Source of the DNA: Macrostomum hystrix
Taxonomy: Eukaryota > Platyhelminthes > Macrostomidae
NCBI GenBank assembly: GCA_950097015.1
Contig: CATNEN010000038.1
Location: forward strand, 5,501,001 to 5,565,000
DNA length: 64,000 nt
Direction of reading: 5' to 3'
Shown: positions 32,796 to 48,100 of the stretch, in pieces
How the letters are laid out: the number at the start of each line of letters is the position of its first letter
Position numbering within the stretch: position 1 is the first letter of the stretch
Translations under genes and position numbers: made by a program
The notes under the pieces: model-generated
The model's database searches: none
The model's input: only the letters and a program-made list of their open reading frames with translations
Told to the model about the DNA's origin: nothing

Positions 32796-32990
32796 GGGTC
32801 GGCAAACTCCGGACCGCGGGCCAGATGCGGCCCTCAAAACTCCCAAATCCGGCCCGTTGCCCCTTCCGACACCTATTGTATACAGTTTCATCTTTCCCCT
32901 GCCTCATCTCTCCCGTGTGTCGCCTTCCCCCTGTCTCATCTCTCCCGTGTGTCACCTCTCCCGTGTCTTATCTCTCCATTGTCGATCTAA
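32796..32990. mobile_element. Possible hAT-type transposon end
   Basis: The stretch beginning CAGGGTCGGCAAACTCCGG, followed by CCGCGGGCCAGATGCGGCCC, is the typical terminal sequence of a widespread hAT group whose ends read CAGGGGTCGGCAAAC. The opposite end and an 8-bp duplication were not found, so this is a fragment. A CCCCTGTCTCATCTCTCCCG-type short repeat follows. Confidence 0.45.
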
Positions 32991-33130
32991 AACAAATTTT
33001 TAAAGAACAAAAATCATTGGGAATGTTGTTTGAAGCGTACAGAGTTGCATATTTCCAGGTAGCATACGCAAGCAGTGAATGTAAATTTCATACTCGGCAG
33101 CCATCACAGTTTTGTCCCGTTCCTTCTAGC

Positions 33131-33168
33131 TTTAGAGTTCATCCAAGTACGGTCCGTTGAGTTCGTAC
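33131..33168 (-). CDS. Gene A candidate terminal exon
   Basis: A good acceptor (GCTTTTCAG) in the required phase 1 gives VYELNGPYLDEL and a TAA stop. Short, so chance cannot be excluded; it makes the total frame exact. A transmembrane exon was looked for further left and not found. Confidence 0.45.
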
Positions 33169-36100
33169 ACTGAAAAGCAATGTTAGTTTGCATTAATTGT
33201 CAATCTTCCGCAAGATTCAGGAAAACTGCACGCTCATATAGACTTTGGTACAATCATATCATTGTCACTGTCTAATTTGAAACTCTGCTCTGCATGCTGC
33301 ACATACCGTATGACTTCACAGGAATAGCAGACACCCAGTAGACTAGCTGGAATCCTGTGAAAGCAGTTGCTCCAGTTTTCTCTGTCACAAACTGCACTGT
33401 CATGACATTGCTCTGGCTTGCGAATGAGCTCTGAGCTTGATTCAGAAAACTTCCGCTGACTGTCGCTAAGCGGCTCATAAATGCACCCTCAAAGATGTGC
33501 ACAAAGTCGCGGCCTGGCTGCAAGTCCAGGTGAAGGAACTCGATGCTTACAGCCTGGCCGAATGGTCCGGTAAGAGACCAACTGCAGCTGCGATTTGCGA
33601 CGTATGAGCTGCCGTCGCCGAAGCGATCGTGGCTGAGGATCCTTCCTCTTGAGAGGCTCGACGCGCCGCTGATATCGATCACTTGGTCTCCGTAGCAAGC
33701 TGAAGATTTCCGTTGAATGCAATTTTCTAGCATAAATGTGTAGGCACAAAAAAGGAATAGCTGCAGGAGGGCACTAGAGCATCATCTTGTGGCACTAGAC
33801 CCGCAGCCAGCCCCGAAGCCTTCTCTCTGCGGCTGCGCCCCCATGTGGCGATGAATGTGGCCTCGCCGCGGATCGAGCTCAGAGACCTATGACTTACTTT
33901 TTCGAAGTCAGATCTAGCCTCTAACTCGTTGAATAATTCTCAAGCATTAGTATAAAAAGATGCGAAAATAAAGGGAAATTTGCATGATTTGCTGCAGGAT
34001 ATAGATATCTAATCGATACAAGGGTGTAAAGCCAAGGGATGGGCAAGGCGATGTGGATGGATGTAAGCAGATGTTTTCTGTGGGTGTGCCCAGTGGGTCG
34101 TAGGTAACAGACTTACTATAATAGCTAGCAGTCTGTTCGACGCTGTAGTGCAGGAAAAATCCGCCCCTCGATACGCTCGAATCGCTTCTGAATCTGAGAA
34201 TGACGACAGGCAAGCTGAAATTGAACACTGCGGCGTCTGCGGCGCTGAAAGCCGTCGTCGGCGCTGCTGAAAAGCTGACAAGCTTCGCATCGCTTTCGCC
34301 AATTCGCAGCTGGTCGCAACAGATCTGCAGATCGAAGTAGCTGAACCAAATAGAAATGGTGGAGTGCACAGGGACCAGTAGCTCCCAGCCGCAGTCCGCG
34401 TTGTTCGGGTAGGCGCTGCCGTTGATGATGCCCTGGTGGCTCACCAAATGCACGGGTGGATCGAAGTCTACCAGACGCAGGCTTTGATATCCTGCGCAGG
34501 CTGACGATTAAATAATCAATAAAATTGTCGCGAATCAGAAGTATTTTGATGTACGAGTAGAAGTCACAAATCTCGTTGAGGCTTTATCACGCAGACAATT
34601 TATAAATTCGCAGTGGTAGGGATAGAGCTCGTACAAAAATGTGTGAATCGTGTTGATCTCCTAAAGACGACTGATACATTCTTTAGAAGTTCATTTAATT
34701 TAAGAACGGGCCAGGAAATATTTCACGGCCAGGCCTTTTTCTTCTCTAGCTAGCATCTGGTATCTACCATCTAGCATCTAGCATCTAGCATCTAGCATCT
34801 AGAATCTAGCATCTAGCATCTAGAATCTAGCATCTAGAATCTAGAATCTAGCATCTAGAATCTAGAATCTAGCATCTAGAATCTAGCATCTAGCATCTAG
34901 CATCTAGCATCTAGCATCTAGAATCTAGCATCTAGAATCTAGAATCTAGCATCTAGAATCTAGAATCTAGCATCTAGAATCTAGAATCTAGCATCTAGAA
35001 TCTAGCATCTAGCATCTAGCATCTAGCATCTAGCATCTAGAATCTAGCATCTAGAATCTAGCATCTAGCATCTAGAATCTAGCATCTAGAATCTAGCATC
35101 TAGCATCTAGAATCTAGCATCTAGAATCTAGAATCTAGCATCTGGAATCTAGCATCTAGAATCTAGCATCTAGAATCTAGCATCTAGCATCTAGAATCTA
35201 GCATCTAGCATCTAGAATCTAGCATCTAGAATCTAGCATCTAGCATCTAGAATCTAGCATCTAGAATCTAGCATCTAGCATCTAGCATCTAGAATCTAGC
35301 ATCTAGAATCTAGCATCTAGCATCTAGAATCTAGCATCTAGAATCTAGCATCTGGAATCTAGCATCTAGAATCTAGCATCTAGAATCTAGCATCTAGCAT
35401 CTAGAATCTAGCATCTAGCATCTAGAATCTAGCATCTAGAATCTAGCATCTAACATCTAGAATCTAGCATCTAGCATCTAGAATCTAGCATCTAGAATCT
35501 AGAATCTAGCATCTAGAATCTAGCATCTAGAATCTAGCATCTAGCATCTAGCATCTAGCATCTAGCATCTAGAATCTAGCATCTAGTATCTATAGCATCT
35601 AGCATTCTCAGCCTTTCTATAGGTCAAAGGCTATACCTAACCCCTTTGCAGTAAATCGCAAAATCGCAGAGAAAAAGTCCCACAATATTTCTTTGACAGC
35701 GAGATTTTAAAATTTGATTCCTAATTTCAACTCGCAAAGGTGTTTCGTAAAATAAATGAACTAGCATAACATAGATTGACATAAGGCAAACTGAGCTCAC
35801 CAATCAGCCTTTCCTTGGGCACTGCCCGGGCATGCAGGAAAACGCCGCGTCTTGCCTCGTTACTGTACATGCGAAACATGATAACAGCATCATTGGCTTC
35901 TGATTCAAACGCCTCCCATTCAGACCCGTTTGTCCAATCTGCCATCAGAATCTTGGTCGAGGCTTTGTAGGAATATATGTCCGTCCCGTGGTTCAGTATC
36001 ACATAGTTACCTGAGCACTGAGTGGTTGGGCAAGCCTGGACTTCAAGAAATAGGATGCTCACGCGAATGACGAAGCCAACTGGAGCATGCAGTGTAATCT

Positions 36101-39100
36101 TGCAGCCGTCGCTGCAACTGTCTCTCCCGTAGTCGCTGCCATTTCCGAAAGCAGCATGACTGACAACTGGCAGCGGCAGGCCGGTAAAATTTAGGTTGTA
36201 ACTTCTGGGGCCATTCGCGTCCGAAATGTCCACTGGAAAAATTGTCAACAGAGGTTTTTTGTGCTCATCTATGAGTCTAAACTGTTGCCTAAAAGTGATC
36301 TTTAAATACCTGTTCCATTGTCTTTTTCGGCAAAGAACTGCAAGTGGAACCCCTGATAGGTTCGCCCGGAGTCGCTGATAAATTTAACGATCAGCCGCCT
36401 TCCGGAAGCTTTAAACGGTTTCGACCTAAAGCTGCCAATGCTGAGAGAGACGGTCTCGTTGAGGCTGCCGGAGTCGTCGCTGAGCTGCACACGGTCGCAG
36501 CACGTCTCCAGCTCCATGAAAGAGAACCAGACCACGAGGCGAAGTCCCAGTGGCGTCTTCAGCACCCAGGTACAGTTGGCGTTGTTTTCGTAGCTCGACC
36601 CATTGCCGAATCCGGCGTGGCTCAAGATGGAGCCGTTTGAGATGACCAGGAACTCCTGGCTGCCGTGGCAGACTGTGTGAGATGATGGATTGCGAAAGGG
36701 TCTTAGCGCCTCAAAACTGCCACCCACGTGTTCGAATTCGAGTTCGAAAATGCGGGTATTGAGGCAAATTGTGCGTGAGCTTACCTAGAGGCTCATAGAC
36801 TGGCATCGCCGCTATTATAATGTCGAACCCGTAATTCAATCCGTAGATAGGCATCGGCCGCTCAGAACTGTACGCTCGAAATCGGATGGCTATGGAATTG
36901 CTTGATGACACAAAAAACCGGGTGGATCTGAGGCTGACATTCCTTGCACTTGCATCATCTTCCACAGTAATTGAGTCATAATAGCTGTAAAAACTCTGAT
37001 AGCTAGCATCCACTACGACTCGTGAACCGATGGGGGCTGAGACGGAAATCTTGCACTCCAATCCAGCCTCATAGATGCTTATCTGATTGCCATAGTTTAA
37101 GTGGCTCAAAAAGCGATCGCCTATTTCAATTTTCGGATAGTCGCCGATGAGGTAACTTTCCTTAAATGCATTCGGCAGTAAGTAGACACCAACTGGAGTC
37201 ATTGGAGCTATTGTCATTTCTTTGTCGACTGAGCACACTAAACATTTTTGGAGTTTGCGAGTGTTAGCAAGCTTTAGTTTTCTATTAGCATTAACAAATT
37301 AAAATGACACTTTTTGACATTGCCCTGACTTGTAAACACACGCACACTATATGGTAAGCAGGCAAACTCTCACTTAAGTGTGAACATCTGCCCTAAATTT
37401 CTCATTGTCAAGCAGTGTACACTCTCTACTGTCAAGCAGTGTACAACTCCCTAGAGTAGACAGTACAGTTTTTAGCAGATGCATGCGTTTCAAATCGGTT
37501 TTGATTTATCAACGCAATATTCAGTAAACCAATCACTCACCTTTCACGTGAAAAGACTGAACAGCGCTTATTCGCATCGCAAAGCCGGTTTCCAAGATAT
37601 TTTTTCGAGATTCATCAGACAGAGAGACATACTGGGGTAGAACTCGCATTTGAACATTGTTGGTGATCGAATGATAGGTGTATAAATCAGCGCTGTGAAA
37701 GCCTTTGATATACGCATTGAAGGCGCGCAGAGTGTCATCAAGGTTGACAATCACCGGCTGGATGCTTCTGTAGTTTGAACTGTCTACGAATACCATGCTG
37801 TACTTTTTGGGATTTATATTCAGGTGAAAAATTGTGACGACCAGTTTATAGTTAAGTTGAAGGTAAAATCTGTAAATACAGTAAATATTATTGAAGAAGA
37901 CTTGACTGCCATTGCCGAATGTGCTGTGACTGACTATGTAGATGGAATCATTTGATGTTGCGTTGAGGTATATTTCCCTCGAATCATAGTTCTCAGTGCA
38001 ATCTAAAATCCAAGGCATTTGAGTCCACAGATTGGCATTCCTGCTCCACGATCTAATACTTACGAGCGTAGATATATACTTTTTCTATTTCTAACTCTCT
38101 GGCAGTTTTTGCAGCAACACTTGAAGAAGAGACCATGGCGGTATTTCAAATACTTCAAATACGGAACGCGGCCTAAAATTTTCCGATCTATCCGATGAAA
38201 CAACTTCCAGAATCACAAAGCATCGGCATCGTCTAGATATTCAACGATTCTCATCGGCGTGTCTGGTGGCAAAAACCGTCATTATACGAGCGAAAATATA
38301 ATTTTTCTGGTCATAAAATCTAAAACAATCTCATATCTATTGTTATTGGTAAGAATATTTTGATTATATAGTTAATTCTTTTATTATTAAACTAATAGGC
38401 TTTCGTCATAGAGGTTTGTACACAGCAATGTCAGTTGGCCTTGTCACCAGGGTCTTCGACAAGAATCGTTCATTAATTAATTCATCGTAAAGGGCAGACA
38501 ATTTTGATCCATATGGTGGACTTTCAGGAAATTCGGTCATTCAGTTTGAGAGCTATCGTATAGGCAGTGGGTATTTGAAATACCCCATGGTCTTTCCCAC
38601 TAGGAATATACCAAATAAAATGTCACAATGAACCCTTCCACAGTTAGTTTCTACGGTCTCAGACTTGTCTCTTTTGTACCCTAAAATTATTCTAAACTCT
38701 AACCTAAATAAGTTTCTGCCAAGCATCTGCAAACTCACAGTATGGCGTGAATAGGTACTTCGCTTGGTAGCGCAGCGAGAAGCCCTTATGAGCAACACTA
38801 GAGTCACTGACAAACCTGACCGTTAGAAAATTATTTTCAAAATTTATTGGACCAGCTCTGTAAACTCCAACGCTGACTGACAAGTTGGTGACCTCGGTTC
38901 CGAGCCAATCGCTGAAGCGCAGGAAGTCATGCCCAACTTGCAGGTCTACGTAGGTAACCCACAGATGAATGACAGAGCCGAATTTAGCAACCAGCGCCCA
39001 GCTGCAGTTCGCGTTGTTCTCGTACACGCTGCCGTCACCAAAGGTGCTGTGGCTTATAAGGTAGCCAGGCGGGTCTGCGACACCCACTGACAGTGTCTGC

Positions 39101-42100
39101 TGATCCTTGCACTCTAAGGCAGAAAAAAGTTGCGGCTTTTTATTGAGAGAATGCATTTAAAATTGTGTATAATCTGAAATAACTATGAGTACAAACTTTA
39201 TCAGACAACCTGAATGACTACCTGAATGCCGTAAAGGCAAATCCGCGGAAAATATGCTACGTAGAGGTGTCTGACAGCAAATGTTCTCGTGCACATTTTT
39301 TATGAAAAACACGTCATTTATTCCCATCAAATCCAAAACCCGGTCAACTCACGATGAGGAACAAAGATGCTGGACGCAGAGAAGCGAATCTTAAAGCCGG
39401 AAAGCGCCACAGTGGAGTCTGTGGAAAAGCTGATCACGACTACGTTGCTCGGAGAAGCGTAGGATGACAAGTTTCGTTTCAAGCTGTCAAAGAGGTCGGC
39501 CGGTTCGCCATCTTCATCAAGTGCCCTCACTTGAAGTACGTCGCAGCAGCTCTGCACATCCCATCGCACCAACTCCAAGTTGATTCTCGACCCCAGTGGA
39601 GCCCTGAGCGTCCAGCTACAGCGCCGGTTGTTGCCATAGACGCTGTCACCGTTCCCAAAGTTGCTGTGGCTAATGAGGTAGCCGGGCAAGTCGGACGGCT
39701 TCACTTTGATGATCTTGTCTCCGAAGCAATCTAAGTTGAAGTATTTGAAGCACATTGTTCAGCACTAGTAAAGCACATTTGCGTTGAAGTCATCTGTTTC
39801 TTGTGGGTTCAAAAGTTTTTCTGGTTAAACGGAATTTTTACGATCTAGCTTCTAGCCTGGTTTCAAATCATATTCACAACGTGAGCCCTCGCATGCTTGT
39901 GCTCTAGGCTTTTTCTAGCAACTTCTCCTTAAGTCAAGCTTTTACTTGCCCGTATTTTTTACAATGAAAATTTGGTAACGAACTAATTGGGAAAGTGATT
40001 TTTTTGCGATAGATCTAATGAAAGGGCCTACCAACTGGGTCCTGGTACGACAAGGTACTAAAGTGCAGCAGAAAGCCGGTGCCCTCTGTTTTGTTGTCCG
40101 TCTCGAAGCGCACAGTCATCCGGTTCTCTTTTGAGCGGTAGGTCGAGCTGTTGAACTCGTAGCGACCAACAGACATTGACAGCGTCTCCATTTTAGTATT
40201 TGAGCCGTCAAGCAGGCTAACTCGGTCACAGCATGTCTCCAGGTCTATGTAAGATAGCCAAACCACAACGAAGGTATCTTCTGGGGCTACCAGCAACCAA
40301 CTGCAGTTCATGTTGCTTGAGTACCTAGAGCTACCATCGAATTGCTTGTGACTCATCAGCGTACCTTGGGCCGAAGGGTCGATCAAGATGGTTTCGTTTC
40401 CCGTGCAAGCTGGGGGATAAGAAGTTATTAGTTTTATGAGCGTAAATGTTACGCTTTTCTTAATTAGGCTTGCATTCTCAAACAGCATACAAATCTAATC
40501 AGAAATTTTTAATTGTGTCTCGTGAAGATTGTCGCAGGTTAATATGCATTAGTCTATAGGAAAATTTAGTATATAACGTACCTAATGAAGCCTCTGTTTT
40601 GTAAAGTAGCTGAAAATTGCCTGTCGAATCACCCCTATCTTGAGTTATCTCAATACTCGTAGACGGATGTTGCGAATAAATTTGGAAGTCCGTGTCAAAG
40701 ACATTACCGCAGATTCCGTAGGACTCTATCAACAAACCAGCAGCCCGGAATCTGACAGTGAAGCAGAACTGATTGGCCACAGGGGAGATGTACGCAAACC
40801 TTAGAGACAAGTAGCTGTCCATGGGCTTGTGGATGGTCCAGTTGCACCGAATCGGCGAGCCATTGTCTACAGAGTTGAATCGACCAACAAGAGCCGGACG
40901 GTCAGTTTGGTTCTCTGCCACTGTCACGCGCTGTTCTCCGATGCACTCTAAAATGCAATCACTCTACACTCTAAAGTATTTTACGATTTTACCGCTTGCA
41001 ATCAGCTTCTAAGTTTTCTAGTTGGATGTGCTAGTGTTTTAAGCAATTTGTTTTCAGGTGGCTGCCAATTTTTAAGCCATGTTTATACTTTCTAGTATCG
41101 GCAGCTACTAGCGATCGGTAGCACCTAAGTACTAGACTCACCAAAAACCTCAGCCGCTGCTATCGCCCCGAAGTGCAGCAAAAAACCACCTCCACCTGTG
41201 TTATTGTTCGTCTTAAATAGCACTGTCATCGCATTGTCGGTAGACCGATATATTGACGAGTTAAAATATCCCACACTGCTGGATATTTCTGCTAAGGTTG
41301 AGTTCGTCCCATCGAGCAGCACCACCTGGTCACAACAGGTTTCCAGCTCCATGTATGAGAACCAGACAGTGACAAAGTACCCCATTGGGGCCCGCAGCAG
41401 CAAACTGCAGTTCAAGTCATTGGCGTACACGACTCCTGAGCCGGCACCGCTGTGGCTTGCTACTGATCCCGATGGAGCCGCTGGATCGATCATGATTGTG
41501 TCATTGACAGTGCAGTCTGAAACATAAGTTATGCGAACTGGCGGTTTGCCTCTTGCTCTAATGTCCCTAAACCGGATTCCCTGGCAAGGCCATATTCATT
41601 TGGGGCGCAGCCGCGGAGAGAATGTTTGAATGAGCTTGTCGCTTCAATTTATCAACATTACTTTACTTTCCTTTTTGTATTATAGTTTGTTTATAGTTTC
41701 TATTATACTCATAGTATCTACAACTTTCGAAATAATAGAGCAAACTTAGAAAGGATTAAATCAGAACGCCATTGACGTGCGCATTAAACAACAACAATCA
41801 CAATAATAATTAACAGCCAACTCATTACTCACTCGATCTACCCGTCAATGGGCAAGGTGAATTGCGGGTAAAGTTAATGAGCTGTTCGCAGTTTTTTTTC
41901 ACAATTTTCTAATAAATTTAACACTTGCAACCCACTAAGCTTGACCCGTCCGTAACGATACAGCCATTACCATGAAAGTCAATTCTTACTTAAGATTAGC
42001 GGAAAGCGGACCGTGTCGAACTTGAGGTAAAATCCCATCATAGAAAACATTGGCTCCTTCCAGTTACTTATTCCAATCTCCGCTCGAGTCGCAGGGTATG

Positions 42101-45100
42101 TCGAGTACCAGTTCGAAATTAATGTGTTCCTCTGGTTTGAGCAATGAACTGACGATGCCACTGGAGAGCATGCGCCACCGAAGAGAACCACTTTGATGTG
42201 GTGATCACATGGATAGTCGGTGCTACTTAGCTGGATGCTGATGCTCAATGGCAGTACCCATTGCATTCGTAAAAGCCCTGGTTCTTGCTGAATATTTTCT
42301 ATTAATAAGCTGCACTGGGGCGTGCTAATTGCTTTATATAGATTGTCCCCAATGCTCCTGTGACTCAAGAGGTAGGGATTTCTATTATTTGACCGAACCG
42401 TTACGTTGTATGTTGCGTTGCACACTGAAATTAAGCACGTGTGGTTCGAATTTACGAAATAAAAATGCGCGGCTAAAAATTGACATCCCATTGGACACTA
42501 AAATCTCACTAACCAATAGAAGGCACTGGCACAATAGGTTTTATTGCCAGCACAAATCCAAGTCGAGAGTTTGAATTGTCCGCGCTGAAATATCGGACTG
42601 TAAGAACATTTTTAGAGGAGTTATACACTTGTCTCGCCGAACTTGCCAGTTGAATAGCCAAATCCGACAAGTTGGTTCTCTGCGAAATGTTGGCAATCAA
42701 GCGGTCTGAGAGCGCTCCATCGAATAGCTGCACCGCTGCCTGGCCGACCTCAAGGTCCATGTAGACGATTGACACGGAAAAAATGCTTTCTAATGGAGTT
42801 AGAAATCTCCAGCAGAAAGTCACGTTGCTGGGGTAAGGGCTGCCGTCGCCAAACCTTTCGTGACTGGTAATGATCACCGGACGTAACGTGTCGTCTGTCT
42901 CTGGGTACATTGTGATCGACACAAGGTCTGTTCCAAATTTAGGTGCAGGAGTTCATTACAATCAGATCGAACGAAAAAATTAGGACTTCAGGTCTCAGTT
43001 TTCTTACTTTTCATACCTTCTAATGTGGTAAACGGAGAAATTTTTTTTATAACATGAGCACTTTGACTAAAGGTTATTCCAACGGAAAAGCCAGCGAACA
43101 CCTGGTTTGAATCGGAAACAAAACGCAACTTCAGAGCAGGTACGAGGTTCTTCGTACAATAGCTCACAGATGACATGCGTGACATGTAAGACCGCATTGC
43201 CAACGAGGCCATAAGTCTGCTATTGTCGTCATAGATGTACAGCCTGTCACAACACGGCTGAGTGTCGACAAGCAGAATCTGGGAGCAGATTTCTCTGCCA
43301 ATCGGTGCCCTGACTGTTATGTCGCAGCGCATATTGTTGGCGTAGGTGCTACCGTTTCCAAAGCCCGGATGGCTTACTAATGCAAGTTGTAAAGAACTGC
43401 TCAAATAGTCAAATTTTTTGGCTGCGCCATCGCTTTCGGTAATTTCTTTGCCATTCGAGTTAGTGCAGTCTAAAAGGCGGTCAATGGTTCACTGCTGCTT
43501 GCTCGAGGTGGTAAACAATTTTCATCAGGGCAAAAACTTACCAAAACTTAAATTTCGGTCAGTGGCAGTAAAGATAGCTTGGAAGCCTTCTCCTGTCACT
43601 GCTGATGTCGGCGTTGAGTAAGTCATCCTAATCGCATGATTAATTGAGTTGATGGTCTTCGGAGAAGACCGTAAAAAGTCTCTTTCATGAGGACTGGGAC
43701 TATCAATCCAGATGCGAGAACCGACAACGGTATCTCGCACTTCGATGGTCGAGAGGTCAGATATACCCTTTGTGTTTGTGTCTTGCGCTATCTGCTGCAC
43801 TGTTACAGATATAATAGACCCAAAACTCACACGAAAGTCGAGGATACAGTTCAGGCCCGACGGGGGCCAGCTGGAGTCGCCGAATGCTGTATGGCTGAGA
43901 AACACGACAGGCTGGTTGGGACTCAAGACCATAGTTTGACTTTCAGAGGAGCATGCTAGAATGTTTTTGAATTAGGCTTTATTAGCCCGCAGCGAGGGCT
44001 TGAAACACACACCATTATTATAGTGATATCGATTCTCTTGCAAATCTCTAGCTACCTTAAGGCTTGTTCTAATGACATTGCCGAAAATTATTTTTACGGA
44101 AATAGTTGGCCAATGGTCAATGGTCATTGTGAGTCAAACTCAAAGTCTGAGTTTAAAGTTTAAACTATCACGATTAGCCGCCTTTGTATTTGCACTGTCA
44201 CTTGTTAAACAAGCCCACTATCGAACTATACTATTGCGAACTAGGCGAACTATCCCCAAGTTACATATTTTCTTATACATGAATGGTTTCCCCTCAATTT
44301 AGCAAATTTACTGTCCCCGCAGCCCGGGTATTCAAAAACAGTGCATTTCCAATAATCCTCTCGCCGCTACATCAACAGCCCTACAAAAGCTTCAGTGCTT
44401 CACCGTCTATTGTTAACTAGCATTTATCCATAATAATAATAATAATAATAATTGCTGGAGGGCTGCGGCAATGGCACATCATTCAGTGACACTAGACCCG
44501 CAGCCAGTGAGGAGGCAATTCGGCCCATTTCGCTGACTCCTGAGCACACACGCACACAGATACCGTACGCAGGCACACGCTCACACATGTGTGTACATCT
44601 GCCCTGACTTTCTCATCGTCAGGCAGTGTACACTTCACTGTGCCTTGGAGGTTGGCCCTCAAGGGCGTAAATTGCACGACAAGCCCCCAAGCCTTCTCTC
44701 CGCGGCTGCGCCCGAAATAAATGTGGCCTCGCCGTGGAATCGAACTTAGGGACCGTGGTGCGAGAGGCAAACGCGTTAACCGCTCTGCCACCGACCCCCT
44801 AGCATTTATCCATATGTACTACGCTATATTAGACCAAAGCGCCAGTTAAATATGTATCTAAGGCTTCTCTTTTTGACTTTGGGAAATGTTTCCTACAAGC
44901 GCATTAGTGCGAGTGACACCCGATAGAACAGTTTGAGGATGCCAATCGCAGCTTTACTCACAATGTGTTTGAAATCTTCTGGTAATTTGAAATAAAAACT
45001 CGATATTAAAAGCTTGCGTGACGATCTGAATGCTCATGTAGTTTTTTGTTGCATTGAACACGGTCAAGCTGTACTCCTGACTGGTCGAAGGTCTCCAGCT

Positions 45101-48100
45101 GAAGTTTCCCAGAGAGCCGCCCGCATCGTCCATGAACCAAGAGTCGAAACTGGACAAGCTGGGAATGTAGACCAGAGTTACGGAGATTGAAGTTCCAACT
45201 GGGGCCTGGGCAACTATCTTTACTGAAAGCGGGCCGGCCGGAGCGAAGACTAAACCTGTCGAATAAATCGACCTGATGCTCGTCAAACGAAAACCGGGTG
45301 TGTCTTCCTTCAACTGCACTGTGCACGTTGCCGTGTTGGCGAATTGGCAGTCTGGCAGTGGTGGTTGCGGTGTAACTGAATAATTCCATTCTAATAGGTC
45401 CTAATAGGCAACTTGTCCAAAGAAACCTGCCAACCCTCTGACTCGGAAACCACACGCTACTCCTAGTGGAGCTGCGAGACTTAAAATCTCATAAGAAAAC
45501 GAAACATGCGCAAAGTGCAGAAAAATGCGGAAGAGGAAAATATTTACATTTTAAATATAGGTAAACACTGTATAGTCCCGCTAAAAGATAAATGTATTGC
45601 AGAAATTACATACATGGTCCAGAACTTTGAAAATCTTACAGCCTGAGACAAAGCATAGAGAATCAATAGTAGGACATGCAATGTGGCATAGAGATGACAC
45701 AGAGAAGACAGCAACTGCCCTGAAATCAAAGTTACATTGCGAGTGAGTGCATTTGCACTGCCTCAAAGAATTCTCCCCTTTAACTTAAATTTTTTTTGTT
45801 GCATCTAATTAACTTACTGTTCGTTCGTGTTCTTCAAAATTATATAAAAAATTAGCATCCCATAAGCGTTCACATGAAAAATATTGTCCGGTTTTTTCCA
45901 GAAAGTGTCTAATGGAACGCCAAGTATGGAACAAGTTACGAGCTGTCTTGTAGCTGTAAACTTTATTATACTTAAGCCAAGGACACTAAAGTTGCACAAC
46001 TACTCAAGTCCTTATACTCCAAATTCTCTAGTTTATGAAAGTTATGAAACATATGAAGTCTTATTTTATTGACAAGTTGATCGCACGCAAAACCGAAACT
46101 TCGTGATAAGGCTACTTACCTAAGGCTGCGACAAAATCTGGGAGAGAAGCCACGACACCGACTTGAAAGCCTGCTTGCCTTCCATTCAATTGCTTTTGAC
46201 TTGCAAAAAACGCAATCGTCAGTGACTGACTCTGCGAAACGAATTTCTCTGGAACCCAGCCCAAAGAGCCGTTCGATTGGAGCCGGACGCTCAATGCCGG
46301 TTGATTTGGATTCTCGAACAGCTCAAAGAAGTCTTCGAATTGTATAAGTTGAATTCCAAGAAGCCGTAGCTGCACCAAATACCCGAACGGGGCGGTGAAA
46401 GTCCAGCGACAGTAGAAAGGATTTTCAGCAGTGTAGTAGGGCGCGTTTGCAAGGTAGTTGACGCTACTAACGAACAAGAACTCCGCACCATTCGATGAGT
46501 AATATGGATGCGGCAATGCGTAGGAGTTCACCCCCGCATTGCAAACTGCAATAAACAAGAGAATTCGGGTCTGCATGCGATTTAGTGAGATCGTGAGCTT
46601 AGTTTGTCAAATACGGGACAGTCCATACCACCCAGAGACGTCGGTGTCAATGTGTAGAACTTGAACAGAAAGCCGCGAGATGCAGCGAGACCGCTCGTGG
46701 CGAATTCGATCCGTGCTTGATTGCCGCTGGACCGCCAACTCCTCCGCCTCGCTGCCTCTGGGGACTCGCGCGGTAACGCGAGATCAACAGTCGCTGAGCC
46801 GTCGCCTATCTTCAGCAGATCGCTGTCCGGGTCGAGGTTTAAGTATAAAAACTCGAATTCAATATTCAATCCCTTGAATGTCTGGATGGAAAGACTGCAG
46901 TTGATGGCCTCAGTGAGCTGGATTCCTCCAATGCCAGTAGGGCTAAGTAACACGCTTTGTGTGTAGATAAATACTGACTGCTCACCGCTGCATACTGAAA
47001 TAATAATTTAGTTTCTAAAGTTACGAATATTTACAGAATTATAGAACTAGAACACTCTAGAAACTGACCATCTTGCTACTTCAACACATCATTTTTACTT
47101 ATAATTTTGAAATAACCAATTTTAACCTCAAGCTAAAGTATTTTGTTAGGAAACACCATTTGGATTTTCCTAGCCATGTCGTGACTCGTACGCCGTTTCG
47201 CTAAAATATCAATAAGAGCTACAATCGCCCAAGCCTTTCTGATCACTCAGTATAGTCAGTGATTGACTTACTGAGAGCCATGACAGAATTTCTTATCTTC
47301 AAAAGTGTTTATCGCTGCTTACGTTTAGTCATGCAGTCATTACCTTTTCAAAGCAGAAAATGCTATATGCGATCGTAAATATTGAAAGTTGAATGTCCCA
47401 GACCCTTGAAACCATATTCCGTCACAAACGGCAGAGGCAAAAATAGCAGCTAGCTATTAAATAACTTCAGCCAAAACGCTCTCTAGATAATCAATACGAA
47501 GCAAAAAGCAGATCCTCACTCACCTGTCCAATTGACAATGTCATGAACAAAGTAGTTCAATGCAAACTTTGCGCGGCTCGGAATCGATGTACTGGAGAAT
47601 CTGACTGTCAGCGAGTTCGCCTTCGAAGTGAAAAGCAGGCTTGAAGCGTTAATTAAGCCAGGTAAAACTACAGTGGAGGCGTTCATATCGCCCTCAGTTA
47701 CTAGCAATCGATCGCAACAAGATTGCAAGTCTACGCTGCTGAACCAGATCGAGACTCTTCGGCCTTCTATAGCTGTGATTCGCCAGGTGCAGTTAATTCT
47801 GACGCTCAGAAATGGAGTGCCATCTGTGAAGCCGTAGTGACTGAGAATAACTCCCCTGGTTGCGACTGACAAAATCCGGTATGTTTGCGCTCCATCGCAG
47901 TCTGGATTATAAAAAAACAAGCAAAAAGTTTTTTATTAGATTAGTCATTTAAAGGTCCAAAACGATTGTGACAGTGTAGATACGTTTTTGTTTTATAAAA
48001 ATTATTCATAAAAATTTAAAAGTAAAAAATACGCAAAATATATATATAATTTGTTTTACTTGTTACCGTATCAATAGTAGTATAGTATGAATGTCTTTTG

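Noticed and set aside
33131-33168. C-terminal LDEL of gene A as an ER-retention signal
   Set aside because: The terminal exon itself is uncertain and Leu before DEL is not a standard retention tetrapeptide.
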